From: Cylindrobasidium torrendii FP15055 ss-10
Taxonomy: Eukaryota; Basidiomycota; Agaricomycetes; Agaricales; Physalacriaceae
NCBI GenBank assembly: GCA_000934385.1
Contig: KN880454.1
Location: forward strand, 1-64,000
Length of the DNA stretch: 64,000 bases
Direction of reading: 5' to 3'
Part shown: positions 1-12,300 of the stretch, piece after piece
Layout: the number at the start of each line of letters is the position of its first letter
Position numbering within the stretch: the first letter of the stretch is position 1
Made by a program: the position numbers and the translations under genes
The notes under the pieces: generated by a model
The model's database searches: none
Told to the model about the DNA's origin: nothing
What the model saw: the letters and a program-made list of their open reading frames with translations, nothing else

Positions 1-1251
1 GTTTCCAGCAGCGGGCCACCGTGGAAAAGTGGGTAGGACCAACGGCGCGACCATAGCAAGGCTCTTGTGCCGGCGCCCTGCAGCTTAAATCACTGACAAC
101 CGATGTGCAGCCACCGAGCTGACATTGCTCATAAAGGTAGTAAAAGCTAAGAGTACGGTCAATATCTATTGCGGCCGTACATATAGACCATTGATATTTA
201 CTTTAGTCTTTGTGGAGCTAAAAATTGGAATATATATCACGATATATATCCCTGCAAAAGCACTCTTTTGTGCAGTCCATCCCCCATGTTGGCATCGCTG
301 AGGTCAAGGATGGCAGTATGCATGCGTTCAGGTTCGTGATGACCGTCAGCTGGAATGAGGTAGCTGCTCGATGCGATGCGCTTCTACTAAGTTGGCGATC
401 TCTAGCGTGGTACGTATGAGTATTGGCAGACAAACATTAATCCATCCGCATGCACCTTATAGGCCTTGCTTTGCCTGGCGCGGGCTGCAGCATATCAACT
501 GCACATCCTGCTTTCCATCTCATTCAGTGGGCTTTGGCCTGTGACCGCCTTGTCGATGTAGGCCTTGTTCGATGCGAGCCGTCATAGTTTAGCATTCTTG
601 TTTTGCGGGAGTTGATGAACTATGAGGCGTATGTAGATACAATATTGGATTCGACCAACAACTTCCAGCAGGAGGACTGTGAGCACGTGCTGGCGCGGCG
701 GACTACTCTGGTTCAAGTTGCATTGTTCTCGGGGACTTGCCTTGAATGGCAGGCCAACGTCATATATGTTAGCATCGTCGATTCTGGAACGATGTGGCGC
801 AGTAGTTGGCCCGCCTCCCGCGAGCGTTTCCTGCGGTCTAGGCAAAGGGGGTATTGATTGTTCATAGCACAGTCTAGCACCATGGAACTGCTCAAAAAAC
901 AGCAAACCGAAACTCGATTTGCGGCGGAAGGCCTAGACCGTTGCAGGGCTAGTGCCCGAACTGACTTCCAAATCCTCATTTCGAGCTACTGATGGGCCTG
1001 CCTCATGTATGAACTGTCCCTGCGCTCTTTTTGTGCATCACTCTCCACCGTATTCGAGCGGGACCAGCGCCGATTGCTGCAGTCCGCGCCGAGCGCCGTG
1101 CACTGATTGGTTCCATGGCATCGATCGAGTCACGTGGCAAATCATGACGCGCCAAATCTCGATCTTGCGCGGGATCGCGACTTGAATAGTGTCCCCCGAA
1201 TGGCCAAAGATTGCTTTTGTACATTTCTGCCTTGTGCAGTCAACATCAATT
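1..1251. other. 5' flank without a recognisable gene
   Basis: Only short overlapping reading frames on both strands are present and none resembles a known family or joins across plausible introns. A small AT-rich near-palindrome lies at about 227-252 (ATATATAT arms around CACG). The last few hundred bases presumably include the promoter of the RING/LON gene. Confidence 0.5.
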
Positions 1252-2481
1252 ATGTTCGAATGCCTCTACTGCCACGACGCCCTCCGTATTCCCGTCACAT
1301 ACGGCTGCGGTCATTCCGTTTGTTCCTCGCACGGCCTCGACGTCTGTCCAAAAAACTGCGACGACCAACAACCCCTGCTTGCAAACCACGATGTGACACT
1401 GTCCAAGGTCATCAGCCTGCTGGAAGAGGATGAGCCAACGGGACGGCCCTGGAGAAATGACGAAGAGCAGGAAGAAGATTGCGAGCGCGGTGAAGGAAGC
1501 CGCCCGCCGAGTCGGCAGCGGCGCGAACGACGGACATCATCCCCCAAATTTCCGCTCGCAGATGAACTTACCTGCCAGATCTGCTACATGCTTCTTTTCG
1601 AGCCGGTGACAACCCAATGCCAGCACACATTCTGCAAACCGTGCCTACAGCGCTCGCTCGACCATTCTCCAACTTGTCCATTATGCCGGACTGCTCTATC
1701 CCCCATCGCACCCAGCCATCCAAATGCGCATTTACTCGAACTTATTCGCACCAAATTCGAAGATCAATACATCTCACGTTCCTCAACTCAGACGCCTTCG
1801 CATCGGCTCGACACACCGTTGTTTGTCTGCCAACTGTGTTTCCCCGGGTTACCAACATTCCTGCACTTTTTCGAGCCTCGCTACAAGCTCATGCTACGAC
1901 GAGCGTTGGAGAGTCCACATCCGCAATTTGGCATGGTAATGCGCGCGAACGACATGGACTATGGGACTATGCTCGACATTCGAAGTGTGCGTTTGTGCGA
2001 TTGGCAGCGTGGCAACCCGCTCATTTCTATTTAGGTCCAAATTTTGGATGATGGTCGGTCACTGGTGGAGACGTTTGGCACATATCGCTTCCGCATTATG
2101 GAGCGCGCAAACCTGGATGGATACACTGTTGCTCGTGTCGAGCGAATAGACGACATCGCTCTCGATCTTCACACCCAACCACCACTCGCATCGCTCGTAC
2201 AGCACTGCCTGTCCTTCCTCAACCATCTGCATGCAAATTCGACACCATGGGTCGTGCAACGGCTGTCGAATTCCTACGGATCTCCACCGCCGTACGAGAC
2301 TGCGCTGCAGAACGCAGCAGCTTTTTCGTTCTATGTTGCCATGATCCTTCCCATCGACGAGGGCGAAAAAGCCAAGCTACTGCCCATACGGAGTGTCACC
2401 ATGCGTCTCACAATGTGCGTCTGGTGGATAGAAGGTCTCCGCAAAGAGTGGTGGTTTGACCGTGGCTGCGTTATCTCATAG
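1252..2481 (+). CDS. RING finger / LON N-terminal domain E3 ubiquitin ligase (LONRF-like)
   Basis: Predicted 393-residue protein in two exons (1252-1986 and 2035-2481) around a 48-base phase-0 intron; the join restores the LON-domain run DIRS-VQILDDGRSLVETFGTYRF. Residues about 3-33 hold a degenerate first RING (CLYC, CGHSVC, H). Residues about 107-145 hold a full C3HC4 RING (CQIC, CQHTFCKPC, CPLC), separated from the first by an acidic/Arg-rich linker. The rest is a LON substrate-binding domain (FFEPRYKLMLRRAL, FGMV, LLPIRSV) ending WWFDRGCVIS. There is no ATPase or protease part, so this is the LONRF class, which attaches ubiquitin to client proteins, and not Lon protease. The start is the first ATG of the frame, directly before the first RING. 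Specific substrates cannot be inferred. Confidence 0.9.
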
Positions 2482-4218
2482 TATGTTTTAATTCGTTCCT
2501 CTTTACATTTGGGACTTTTGGTTAAGTATTTTATTGTTTCTCCTGTCTACCTCGCATCTCCACACTCTCATGTCTGCATCACATCTGCATGTATTGTACC
2601 TATAGCATTTCCACCTGCATTTTTTCCGGCCGTTTAGGATGTTGCGCATCCGCCATGATTGCCCATCGTTTGTTTATTTACACACCCGAGCTTGCGGATA
2701 TTGTACAACACACCTACCGTACTTCGTTCGTTTAGTGAATATGCATTTTGCCGCCGTAATGAGGCAGCAGTCGAGACCATCATGTCGTGACTGAAGGGCT
2801 TGGTCAATAGTGAGCGTTCGGTGGGGTATGTGGCTCTAGCGCTGACGATATGCGCCATTCATCTAAAGTTCTATGTCGTCGTCTGTCTCCATCTCTGCGC
2901 GGAGTGCTGACCGGTGTAGACCCATGTCTGTATGTTGCCCTTCTACCCAGGATCTGCATTGCATCATATGCGCTTCACGTTCTATCGACTTCGACCAGTT
3001 TCCCCCATGTTCTGTCTGTTGTACAGCCTCCGACAGTTACCCAGCGTTCAGTTGGCCGGGCCGAGGACACCCAGCGATGGTGGCCCGACCGAGGGAGGTT
3101 CTACGCTTCAGTTGATACATACCCGTAAACTCAATTTTTTGCGATGGAGGGGTGTCCCATCCTTTGTCTCCTGGATTGTGGACAGCCTGGTACACGTCGA
3201 TTGTTGTCTTCGACGATATTCTGTCTCTCTAGATTGCATGAAGAGAAGGACACCAATTGGAGTACAACACTCGTAGAACGCAATGCACACACACGAATAT
3301 ACATGTATCTGAGGGCGTCCTCCGATCGATCTGTTATTATGTTTCTCATTGTTCACGTCCGCGGATGGTGAAATCAAAACCTATATAGCTCGATGTACCA
3401 GAATCTGCTGTGCTCCGCAGAGGCAAGACCGTTGATACATTCCGACATTTGTCGAAAACATTCAGGGCAAATATCACACTATGGCTCAGTGTATTCCTTT
3501 CAAGGTTTCGCCGCATCATGGGCCTCTGCATACTCGACTGTGTGTGTGACCTTTGGTGCACTCCAATGATTAAATGTCAAAGTGATTCAAGAAGTGAAGA
3601 TCTGTGCCCTGCTGTTCAGGAATTTGGTGCTGACACTGGTCCTCAAGAGCCCTGTAGGTCAACTAGGTGCGTCCTCCTTATGATTCACCCCGTATTATTT
3701 TCCAGGGATTTTCTGGGTACGGACAGTCTCGAAAGCCAGCTTTACATACTGCTCTGTCACTGTACACTTTGCTCTCATGTCCCGAACTTCTAATACCACC
3801 GCGCATTGCTTCCGCTCCGACCGCAACAGGAGGCTCCCATTCGGATGCAGAGGTTTGAGTTGGGCAAAAGGTCATCGCGGTTTCATTGTCTTCTGCTCTT
3901 TGGATCGCACAAAGACTCTGAGCAATTTCCAGGCGTCGCGGACGGAACACAACAGAACATTATTCAATAAAGTAAGTACATTTCGAGGTACCGATAACAA
4001 AAACGGGATACACAGCCAAATTCATGTGGGAGATTGTGTTACACAGGCAGAGGAGAAAGGAAAGGAGATTTAACGCGCGCAAGTTCTATCAGACTAAAAG
4101 TACGCCTAACGCGTCTTGTTCACCTTCAATCAACTGGATAACGACAATCAGCTTTGATCAAGAAATAAGATGAAAGGCTCACGGAGTCGTATTGAATGCC
4201 GAATATGGCCCACTTGTG
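2482..4218. other. Intergenic region, no gene supported
   Basis: About 1.7 kb between the RING/LON gene and a convergent membrane-protein gene. Reading frames of 60-130 codons occur on both strands, but none has a domain, a convincing signal peptide or splice partners. The first part should hold the 3' end of the RING/LON transcript. I see no terminal inverted repeats. Confidence 0.5.
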
Positions 4219-5799
4219 TTAATCCAGTGAGCTGCCTTCCACTGTGCTTTCATTCTCGCTGCGCGGCGGGTTCGACTGCGCACCCAGCATTTCTCGGAAG
4301 TTCTCCTCCATGTACAAGTCAACGTTCCAGTTGTTCGTATCCTCCACAAGATCTCTGAGGAGCCCAAGCATCTTGGTCCCGTCATCGCTGCCCATATGCG
4401 TTATCCGCATTGTTGAAGACACGCTGGACCGTTTCTCGTCGTCCACCTCACTGGCATCGAAGATGATTTGGCTGCTTCTGGCCGACCGACTCACAGGAAG
4501 TCCGCTCACCGCAGTGATGCTTGAAAACGAGTAGCGCGACGGGAGGCCATCGATAGTCTGGGCTTTTGGATTGCTGACGCCGACGTTGTCTTTGCACGAA
4601 ATCTCGCCTTCGGGCAAACTCATCAGTCGGAGTGGCGACGGTCCAAGGCTAGGGCTACGCTGTTTCCTTATAGAGGGGCGCTGCTTGATGACAGAAGTTG
4701 GCAAGGGTGGGATAGGCATATCAGGACGTGGGGATGGTGGGTCCGACCAAAAAGTGGTGGAAGAGAGGAGACTGCGAGAACGACCAGACTGTCCTTCCGT
4801 TGGAGCATTCAGTGAAGGTGTGTGAAGGGGAAGCGGAGGTACCTGTCGATCGCGGCTTCGCCTAGAGAGAGGGTAGGGACGGGAGATAGATTGGGCGTGT
4901 TGTGATTCGGGGAGCGATGGCAGGCGGGAAATCGACTGTTGGCGCCTCGACGCAGGTAATGCGTCTTCGAAAAATTTGCGTGCGCTGATGGCGGCTTCGG
5001 ACGGCGATAACGGCATAGGAATTTCATCGGCAGGATCGAGAATGCGGACACTGGTCGAGGAGCGGCGGCTCTTGTGGCTTCGTAGGCTGGAGCGGCGAGG
5101 CTTTGGGGTGGGAGTGACTTGCTCAGCATGATTGGACGATAAAGCCGGCGAAGAGGTCCGCAGGTTTTTCGAGGATCGGCCTGTAGAATTGTTCGGTGCG
5201 TAGTCACTGGAGGGTTCATAGTACGACGGCAAGGTATCTGCGCCTCGAGAAAGTGAAGAAGAAGTAGGCCAGTCAGATAGGTTCTCGCCGAACTCGTTCG
5301 CATCCCGTTTGAACGTCTCGCCAGTCCCTATACGAGTGGTCGTGCTTTCCTTCATAGTGTTGCTGTTCCATGTTGATGCAGAGCGAGTACTAGAGCTGAG
5401 AATAGAGCGAATGTCTACTATCTTACTGCGTATCATGGCTTGAGTTTCCATCTCCGGCTCGCCAAAGAGTCCTATCAGGTAGCCAGCAATTGAGTCCTCC
5501 TGTGAGGTGGGGCAGGGAAAGAGAGAACGCCATGGCTGGTAGTGCACGCCCATCATCTTCTGCGCGCTACATCCTGCGGATACTTTGCATTCGCTATGGA
5601 GCATAAGCGAAGCACGGCGTTGCTTGACAAAGTAGAACTTGGCGGTCCCAACTAGCACCGCAGAGAGACCTAGGCCAAAGAGAACAGAGATGAGAACGAT
5701 GGTGTTGCCAGATAATACTGCTACGGCCGGGGGAGAAGCCACTGCAGCCGAGGCGAGCGGGCTGAGAAGGAGTGGGAGCACCCAGCGTGGCGGGAACAT
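4219..5799 (-). CDS. Ser-rich single-pass membrane protein, function unknown
   Basis: Intronless 526-codon frame, which is unusual here because almost every other gene is interrupted. The N-terminus (MFPPRWVLPLLLSPLASAAVA) looks like a signal peptide. A strong hydrophobic helix follows at about residues 28-52 and ends with a basic stop-transfer run (KFYFVKQRR). The remaining ~470 residues are low-complexity Ser/Pro/Arg-rich, with many SR/RS and PxP stretches (for example PPLPLHTPSL), and look disordered and cytosolic. This resembles the many basidiomycete type I membrane proteins with a short ectodomain and a long phosphorylatable tail. I recognise no enzyme or receptor domain. A role in cell-wall sensing is possible but purely speculative. 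Confidence 0.7.
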   Translation of the reverse strand: MFPPRWVLPLLLSPLASAAVASPPAVAVLSGNTIVLISVLFGLGLSAVLVGTAKFYFVKQRRASLMLHSECKVSAGCSAQKMMGVHYQPWRSLFPCPTSQEDSIAGYLIGLFGEPEMETQAMIRSKIVDIRSILSSSTRSASTWNSNTMKESTTTRIGTGETFKRDANEFGENLSDWPTSSSLSRGADTLPSYYEPSSDYAPNNSTGRSSKNLRTSSPALSSNHAEQVTPTPKPRRSSLRSHKSRRSSTSVRILDPADEIPMPLSPSEAAISARKFFEDALPASRRQQSISRLPSLPESQHAQSISRPYPLSRRSRDRQVPPLPLHTPSLNAPTEGQSGRSRSLLSSTTFWSDPPSPRPDMPIPPLPTSVIKQRPSIRKQRSPSLGPSPLRLMSLPEGEISCKDNVGVSNPKAQTIDGLPSRYSFSSITAVSGLPVSRSARSSQIIFDASEVDDEKRSSVSSTMRITHMGSDDGTKMLGLLRDLVEDTNNWNVDLYMEENFREMLGAQSNPPRSENESTVEGSSLD

Positions 5800-6177
5800 G
5801 GTGGTAGGAGGGAGGCAGAGGCGCGACGTGATCGAGGATGGATCTGATCTAAATGTGACCGTGATTCTCCTTTTCGGCAGCTATAACAATTATAATAATT
5901 CTGTCTATTGTTTCTCGAAGCCCTTTCTGCGAGTTCAGTCAATGTAGGCTTGGGTATAGAGAGTGAAATTGCGATCAAACAAATTGGATTGCGGCTTATC
6001 CTCACGGAATGGACATTGTGTTCTCGGGGCTTTAATAGTGTTGGGGCATTGCTACTTATATGGGCACGGTAAGTGCATAACCCTCGTCTTATCTAAGACG
6101 CCATCACCACATGCTGTTGAGGGAGGCCATACCGTCATCCGGGCAGCAAATTCAATTTGTTCAGATCCCTTACTACC
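5800..6177. promoter_or_regulatory. Divergent intergenic region (membrane protein / small beta-sandwich gene)
   Basis: 378 bases separate the minus-strand membrane-protein start from the plus-strand start at 6178, so both promoters should lie here. The sequence is AT-rich around 5880-5905. No clear TATA box or named operator is visible. Confidence 0.4.
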
Positions 6178-6716
6178 ATGGCTCCCATTCGAGTGACACT
6201 TATTCGTACGGCCCATTATCCCGATTGTGCTTCACTAACAACCTTGGGCAGCTGGAACCGACCCACGCGCCCCGAGTATAACCTCGAAAATCGAGAATAC
6301 AAGCTCAGAACGCGTCAAACTTCTCAAAGATCCCAACACCGTCACCTCACCTATGGCGACAAAGACATTTACAATCGCGCCGGCCTCGGAGGGAACAGCG
6401 CCTTCCTTCAAAGGCATAATGGTCAAATGGGCGCCAGACATATTGTTGCGAAACGACCGTCCGGGAGACTTCATCATCCTTCAGCCAGGGGAGAGCCAAA
6501 CGGTAGAACACTCGCGTAAGCATCTACATATTCGTCAACGCAAGATGATCTTAATCCTTTGTAGTTGGCAAGGCTTGGAATTTTGGTGAACAAAACACGA
6601 TGTTCACAGTGACCGGCGCGCGCAAATCACTCCTTGCAGTGAATCCTGCCGGAGATTTAGTTACACTGGACGCAGAATTCACACCGTGCACTCTCGAAGT
6701 TGGCGTTCGAATGTAA
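6178..6716 (+). CDS. Small protein resembling the N-terminal domain of fungal peptidyl-Lys metalloendopeptidase (M35)
   Basis: Three exons, 6178-6205, 6252-6515 and 6565-6716, encode 147 residues. The introns are 46 and 49 bases and both are phase 1; the first has a CTAAC branch-like site. The joins restore MAPIRVTLI-PGTDPRAPSI and QTVEHS-LGKAWNFG. The run ENTSSERVKLLKDPNTV, then KTFTIAP, FKGIMVKW, LQPGESQTVEH and AWNFG, resembles from memory the beta-sandwich domain preceding the protease domain of basidiomycete M35 Lys-metalloendopeptidases. No HExxH zinc site and no signal peptide are present. The gene thus encodes the accessory domain alone, probably a cytosolic protein. Whether it binds a protease is inference. 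Confidence 0.65.
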
Positions 6717-7057
6717 TCATTGTTAGTACCATCCAGGGTACGTTGAACTGTGTGCAAGTAGTTGTGTCATAAACGGACTGAAGGTGTCATTTAAAAGCAT
6801 GTTCGACTTTCTAGATCAATTTGGAATCTATTAAGTTAGCCATGACGAACAAGCCTGGAAATTTTGCAGGGATCCACGGACTCGATGTTCCGTTCAGCTG
6901 CGATAGCATACACTGCAGGACATCATCCCTGTTCGTACATTCAAGTTTGTACAATACGGGGGGCATCTACAGTCATAACCAGTACACTCATTTCCATCAA
7001 TAAGCAAAATAGTGTCAATAACAGTTGACAGCATAGACTGCAGCTTCCGTCTGAGTC
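6717..7057. other. Convergent intergenic region
   Basis: 341 bases between two converging genes; expected to hold both 3' untranslated ends. Nothing else is visible. Confidence 0.5.
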
Positions 7058-8984
<1,927 letters not shown>

Positions 8985-9331
8985 CGTGGTGAAAGTGCAC
9001 GTAGAAACGAGGACTACGATCACGACGGATTCAGACCTACTGCCATTTTTGGGAGAAGGCGTAATTAGAACTTGCTAAGCACAATTCTGGAATTGCGTGC
9101 AATGGTGTGGTATACAGTATATGACAGGTAGCAAAGGAGGCCAAGCAGTACAACATAATGTACATGTACAACAAGGTGTTCAGGAATACGATAACACTAA
9201 ACAGCAAGGGTAAGTAAACAGAAGGTAAAAATGCAAAAAAAAAAAGGCGCGCGAAATCATGAGTCGTCATCAAGATGCATAGAACCTGCGATGTCCAGTC
9301 AGTATCACATCACAGTCGAGATGAGATTGTC
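8985..9331. promoter_or_regulatory. Intergenic region between kinase start and IQGAP stop
   Basis: 347 bases that should hold the kinase promoter and the IQGAP-like 3' end. An A-rich tract lies at about 9229-9246. No other feature is seen. Confidence 0.45.
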
Positions 9332-12300
9332 CTACTTCTTGTTAATCTGGAAGAGAAAGTTCTCAAAGTTGACCGTCATCTGCCCGCCAAACAACTTGAG
9401 GGAAGCAATGTTGTTGTACTTGGCGTCGAGAAGTTCCTCTATACGGGACTCGTCCTCTGCAACCACCATCCCCACTCCACCACTTGTGATCGTCGATTTC
9501 AACACGAGCGTGAAGACACCGGGTGTGTTACTTGACATCGTCAATGACAACTTGTCGAACTGTCGCGGCGAATATCCAGATACAGAAAGCAGGATCTTGC
9601 GATTCCACAACACCTTGCACGAGTACTTGTACGATCCGAATTTCGGCGGGACCTCTCCAGAGCGATGTAATTCGAGTAGGTGAAAAAATTGGGGCGTCCA
9701 AGGGAAGACGAAGCGCTGTTTCCTGGAGAAAGTGGTCAGCCGAATATACTTTGACCTGGTCTATAGGTTGCTTACCCTTTACCCTTCTGCATAGTGTCCA
9801 TGGTGGCCTTCATGTAACTGTTGTAGCTCTTGATCTGCTCCTCAAAGTGGACCTTCCTCTCAGCCAGCTGTCTCAGCGCTTCGTTCATACTTTGCAACTC
9901 TGCTTGGCGCTGAATGCGTTTTCTGTGCTTGCTGTTCACATCTGCTGCAATGGCGTCCAACAGGCCCTGGAAATTGTCCGATCGCTGGATCTTCTTCTGT
10001 TCCTCCAACCTGAGCACGTAGGATAACGCATTCTTCTTGACAGCACGGAATCGAAGCTCGCGAATATCCTCGAGGCGGTACGCCGCGTCACCGACAGCTT
10101 GCGAAGCCTGGCGCGCATGCGAGGTCTCGTTGGCAGCCTCCGCATCGAGGATCTCATCCCACTTGTCCTCGTCCGCATCAGTGACAGGAAGAGCAAGCGC
10201 TTCTAGCAGATTGGCGGCAGGTTGCACGCGTAGCACTGCAAGCACTGCACGTTTAGCCTGCACCCAGAGCGCTTTCTCTTCGGCGGCGGGGTCTGCGCAC
10301 ACTGGTGTCAGTAGTCGCTTTTTGTAACAGATATCCCATACCTCGAACATCCGCAAAACGGTTTGTCAACTCAAGAGTGATAACCTGGTCTCGAGCATCT
10401 TTAAGCTCCTCGTTGCCAAGATGGGGTACACCATCCAACTCGGTCAAAATGGCCTTGAGGGTATCGTCGCGGGATATGGCCTAGGAAGATTTATCAGCTA
10501 CCGAGGTCTTAGCAAGCAGAGAGATGTACCAGAGTTTCCTGGTGTGTCGACAACAGGCCGTGCATCGTGTATATCTCGTTTGGCGTAATGTAGATTGGCT
10601 TGGATTGAACTGTGGCATCCAGAAACTCGTGGGCGTGGAATTGCACCTCGGCGTCCGGCACCTCGGCGACTGCGAGGGATTTAGAGTGGTCTGTGGCCTT
10701 GGGAAACATAAAACCTACCAGAAAGCAGCCACTGTGTCATAAGAGGGATCTGCTCCGCCACCAAGGTATTTGTTGGTATCATCGTCGGTGCGTCGTTCCC
10801 AAAAATTGTGCCGCTAATAATCTGCGCTACTAACCTGGAAATCTGATTCAAGTTCTTGCGAGCTGCAACATCGATTGTGTGCGACACAATGTCGAACGAC
10901 TCTGGCGTCACAATGGCCTGGTTTACGTAGCGGTAAAATACCAAGCGCCCAATGCAAGCAGCGTAGACCTCGTCGGGCTCCCCGGGAAATCGTTCGCGCG
11001 CAAGGGAAAGGACCTCTTTGGCCATAAACCGAATACTATATGGAATCTTGCGAGTCGAGTCAATCATGACTTGCGTGAAAGCAATTGTCCAGAACTGTAA
11101 CAGCTGGAGATCTACAAAGATGATGAGCCAGACTGCCTCCGCATAGCCGACAAGGACTCACGCTGAATGTATGTTGTTCGTGTGTGACCGTCTTCCAGTG
11201 CTTCCGCGAAGCTGACCTCAGAGGGCTTATTGAGCTTGACATCGGAACGAAGTTGTTCTTGCTTGAGTAGAGTTTGATAGATCTGGGCTTTCTCAGTGGT
11301 GCATGAACTGGGTATGTGTGCGACATACAACAACAGGGTCAGTCTCCAGGTCAACGTCGTCGGCGTCTACAATGTCGTGGATGATCTTGCTAAAGCATTC
11401 ACGAGCATAGAGGCTTTGCTTCGGTCGGAAATATTGCACTGCAATATTCAGATAAAGTGGGTGGCCGTCAATGATGTCGTTTATCCCCTGAGCCCCGAGG
11501 ACCTCGTCACGAATGGCCATCTGGGGGTGAACGTCAGTGGGAGCGCAGGATTAGGCCCACGTTGTCGCACCTGGAAGACCTTTAGCAGAAGATAGTCCTC
11601 CCGCCGATCCTGGCCGTAACCGAAGAGTGTGAGGACCGCTCTTTCCACGAAACGCTGATTCTTCTCCGTTGCGTTGTTCTTCGTAGCCTCCAGCTCCCGG
11701 AACAAGCGCGTCAGGTATTCTGCCTTCGTCTGTAGCAGGTAGAACAGTTGTTGATAAAGTTCTAACTTTCTCCTCGCCGTATGATCCAGCGTATTCGGTC
11801 CAGAAAATGGATCCCCATGGGCAGCCAACAAGGACCATCGCGCTGCATGGGTCGCCGCATCGGTGTTTCTTCGTCTCCTCAACATGGCATCCTCCACTCG
11901 CTTCACATTCTCTACGTTCTTCACGTTCTCCACCAACAGCGCGATCTTAACGTCCAGATCTATAACATCGCTTTCCAAAATCTGGTTCTCACGAATTTGC
12001 TCGACCACTCTCTTCCGTAAACGTTCGATCTTCAACTCCTCCTTGAAGTCAGCGTCAGAATCGTCCAACAGGTGTACGAAGTTTTTGATCGTTGTGACGG
12101 ACACGTTCTGGCCCATTCGTAGCTGACGGTACTGTTCACGAGTCTCTTTGGCGCGGTAGAGTGCTTGAATTTTGACGACTTTGTTCAGGTTGGCGTGGTA
12201 ATAATCCATTTTCTGACAGAATGTACGCCGCTGTAAGACACCGCGGAGAAGCGCCTGTAGGTATGTTGCCACTGGTTCGTTTTCGTGGAGGTAGTCCCGC

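Noticed and set aside
227..252. AT-rich near-palindrome as a possible element end or origin
   Set aside because: Too short and simple; no partner repeat or duplication was found nearby.
1252..2481. LON gene considered as a mitochondrial Lon protease
   Set aside because: No ATPase or Ser-Lys protease region is present, and RING fingers precede the LON N-domain.
2873..3115. Cys-rich 80-codon frame (CCP, CIIC, CSVCC)
   Set aside because: Looks like a zinc-binding pattern, but spacing fits no known finger and no neighbouring exon supports it.
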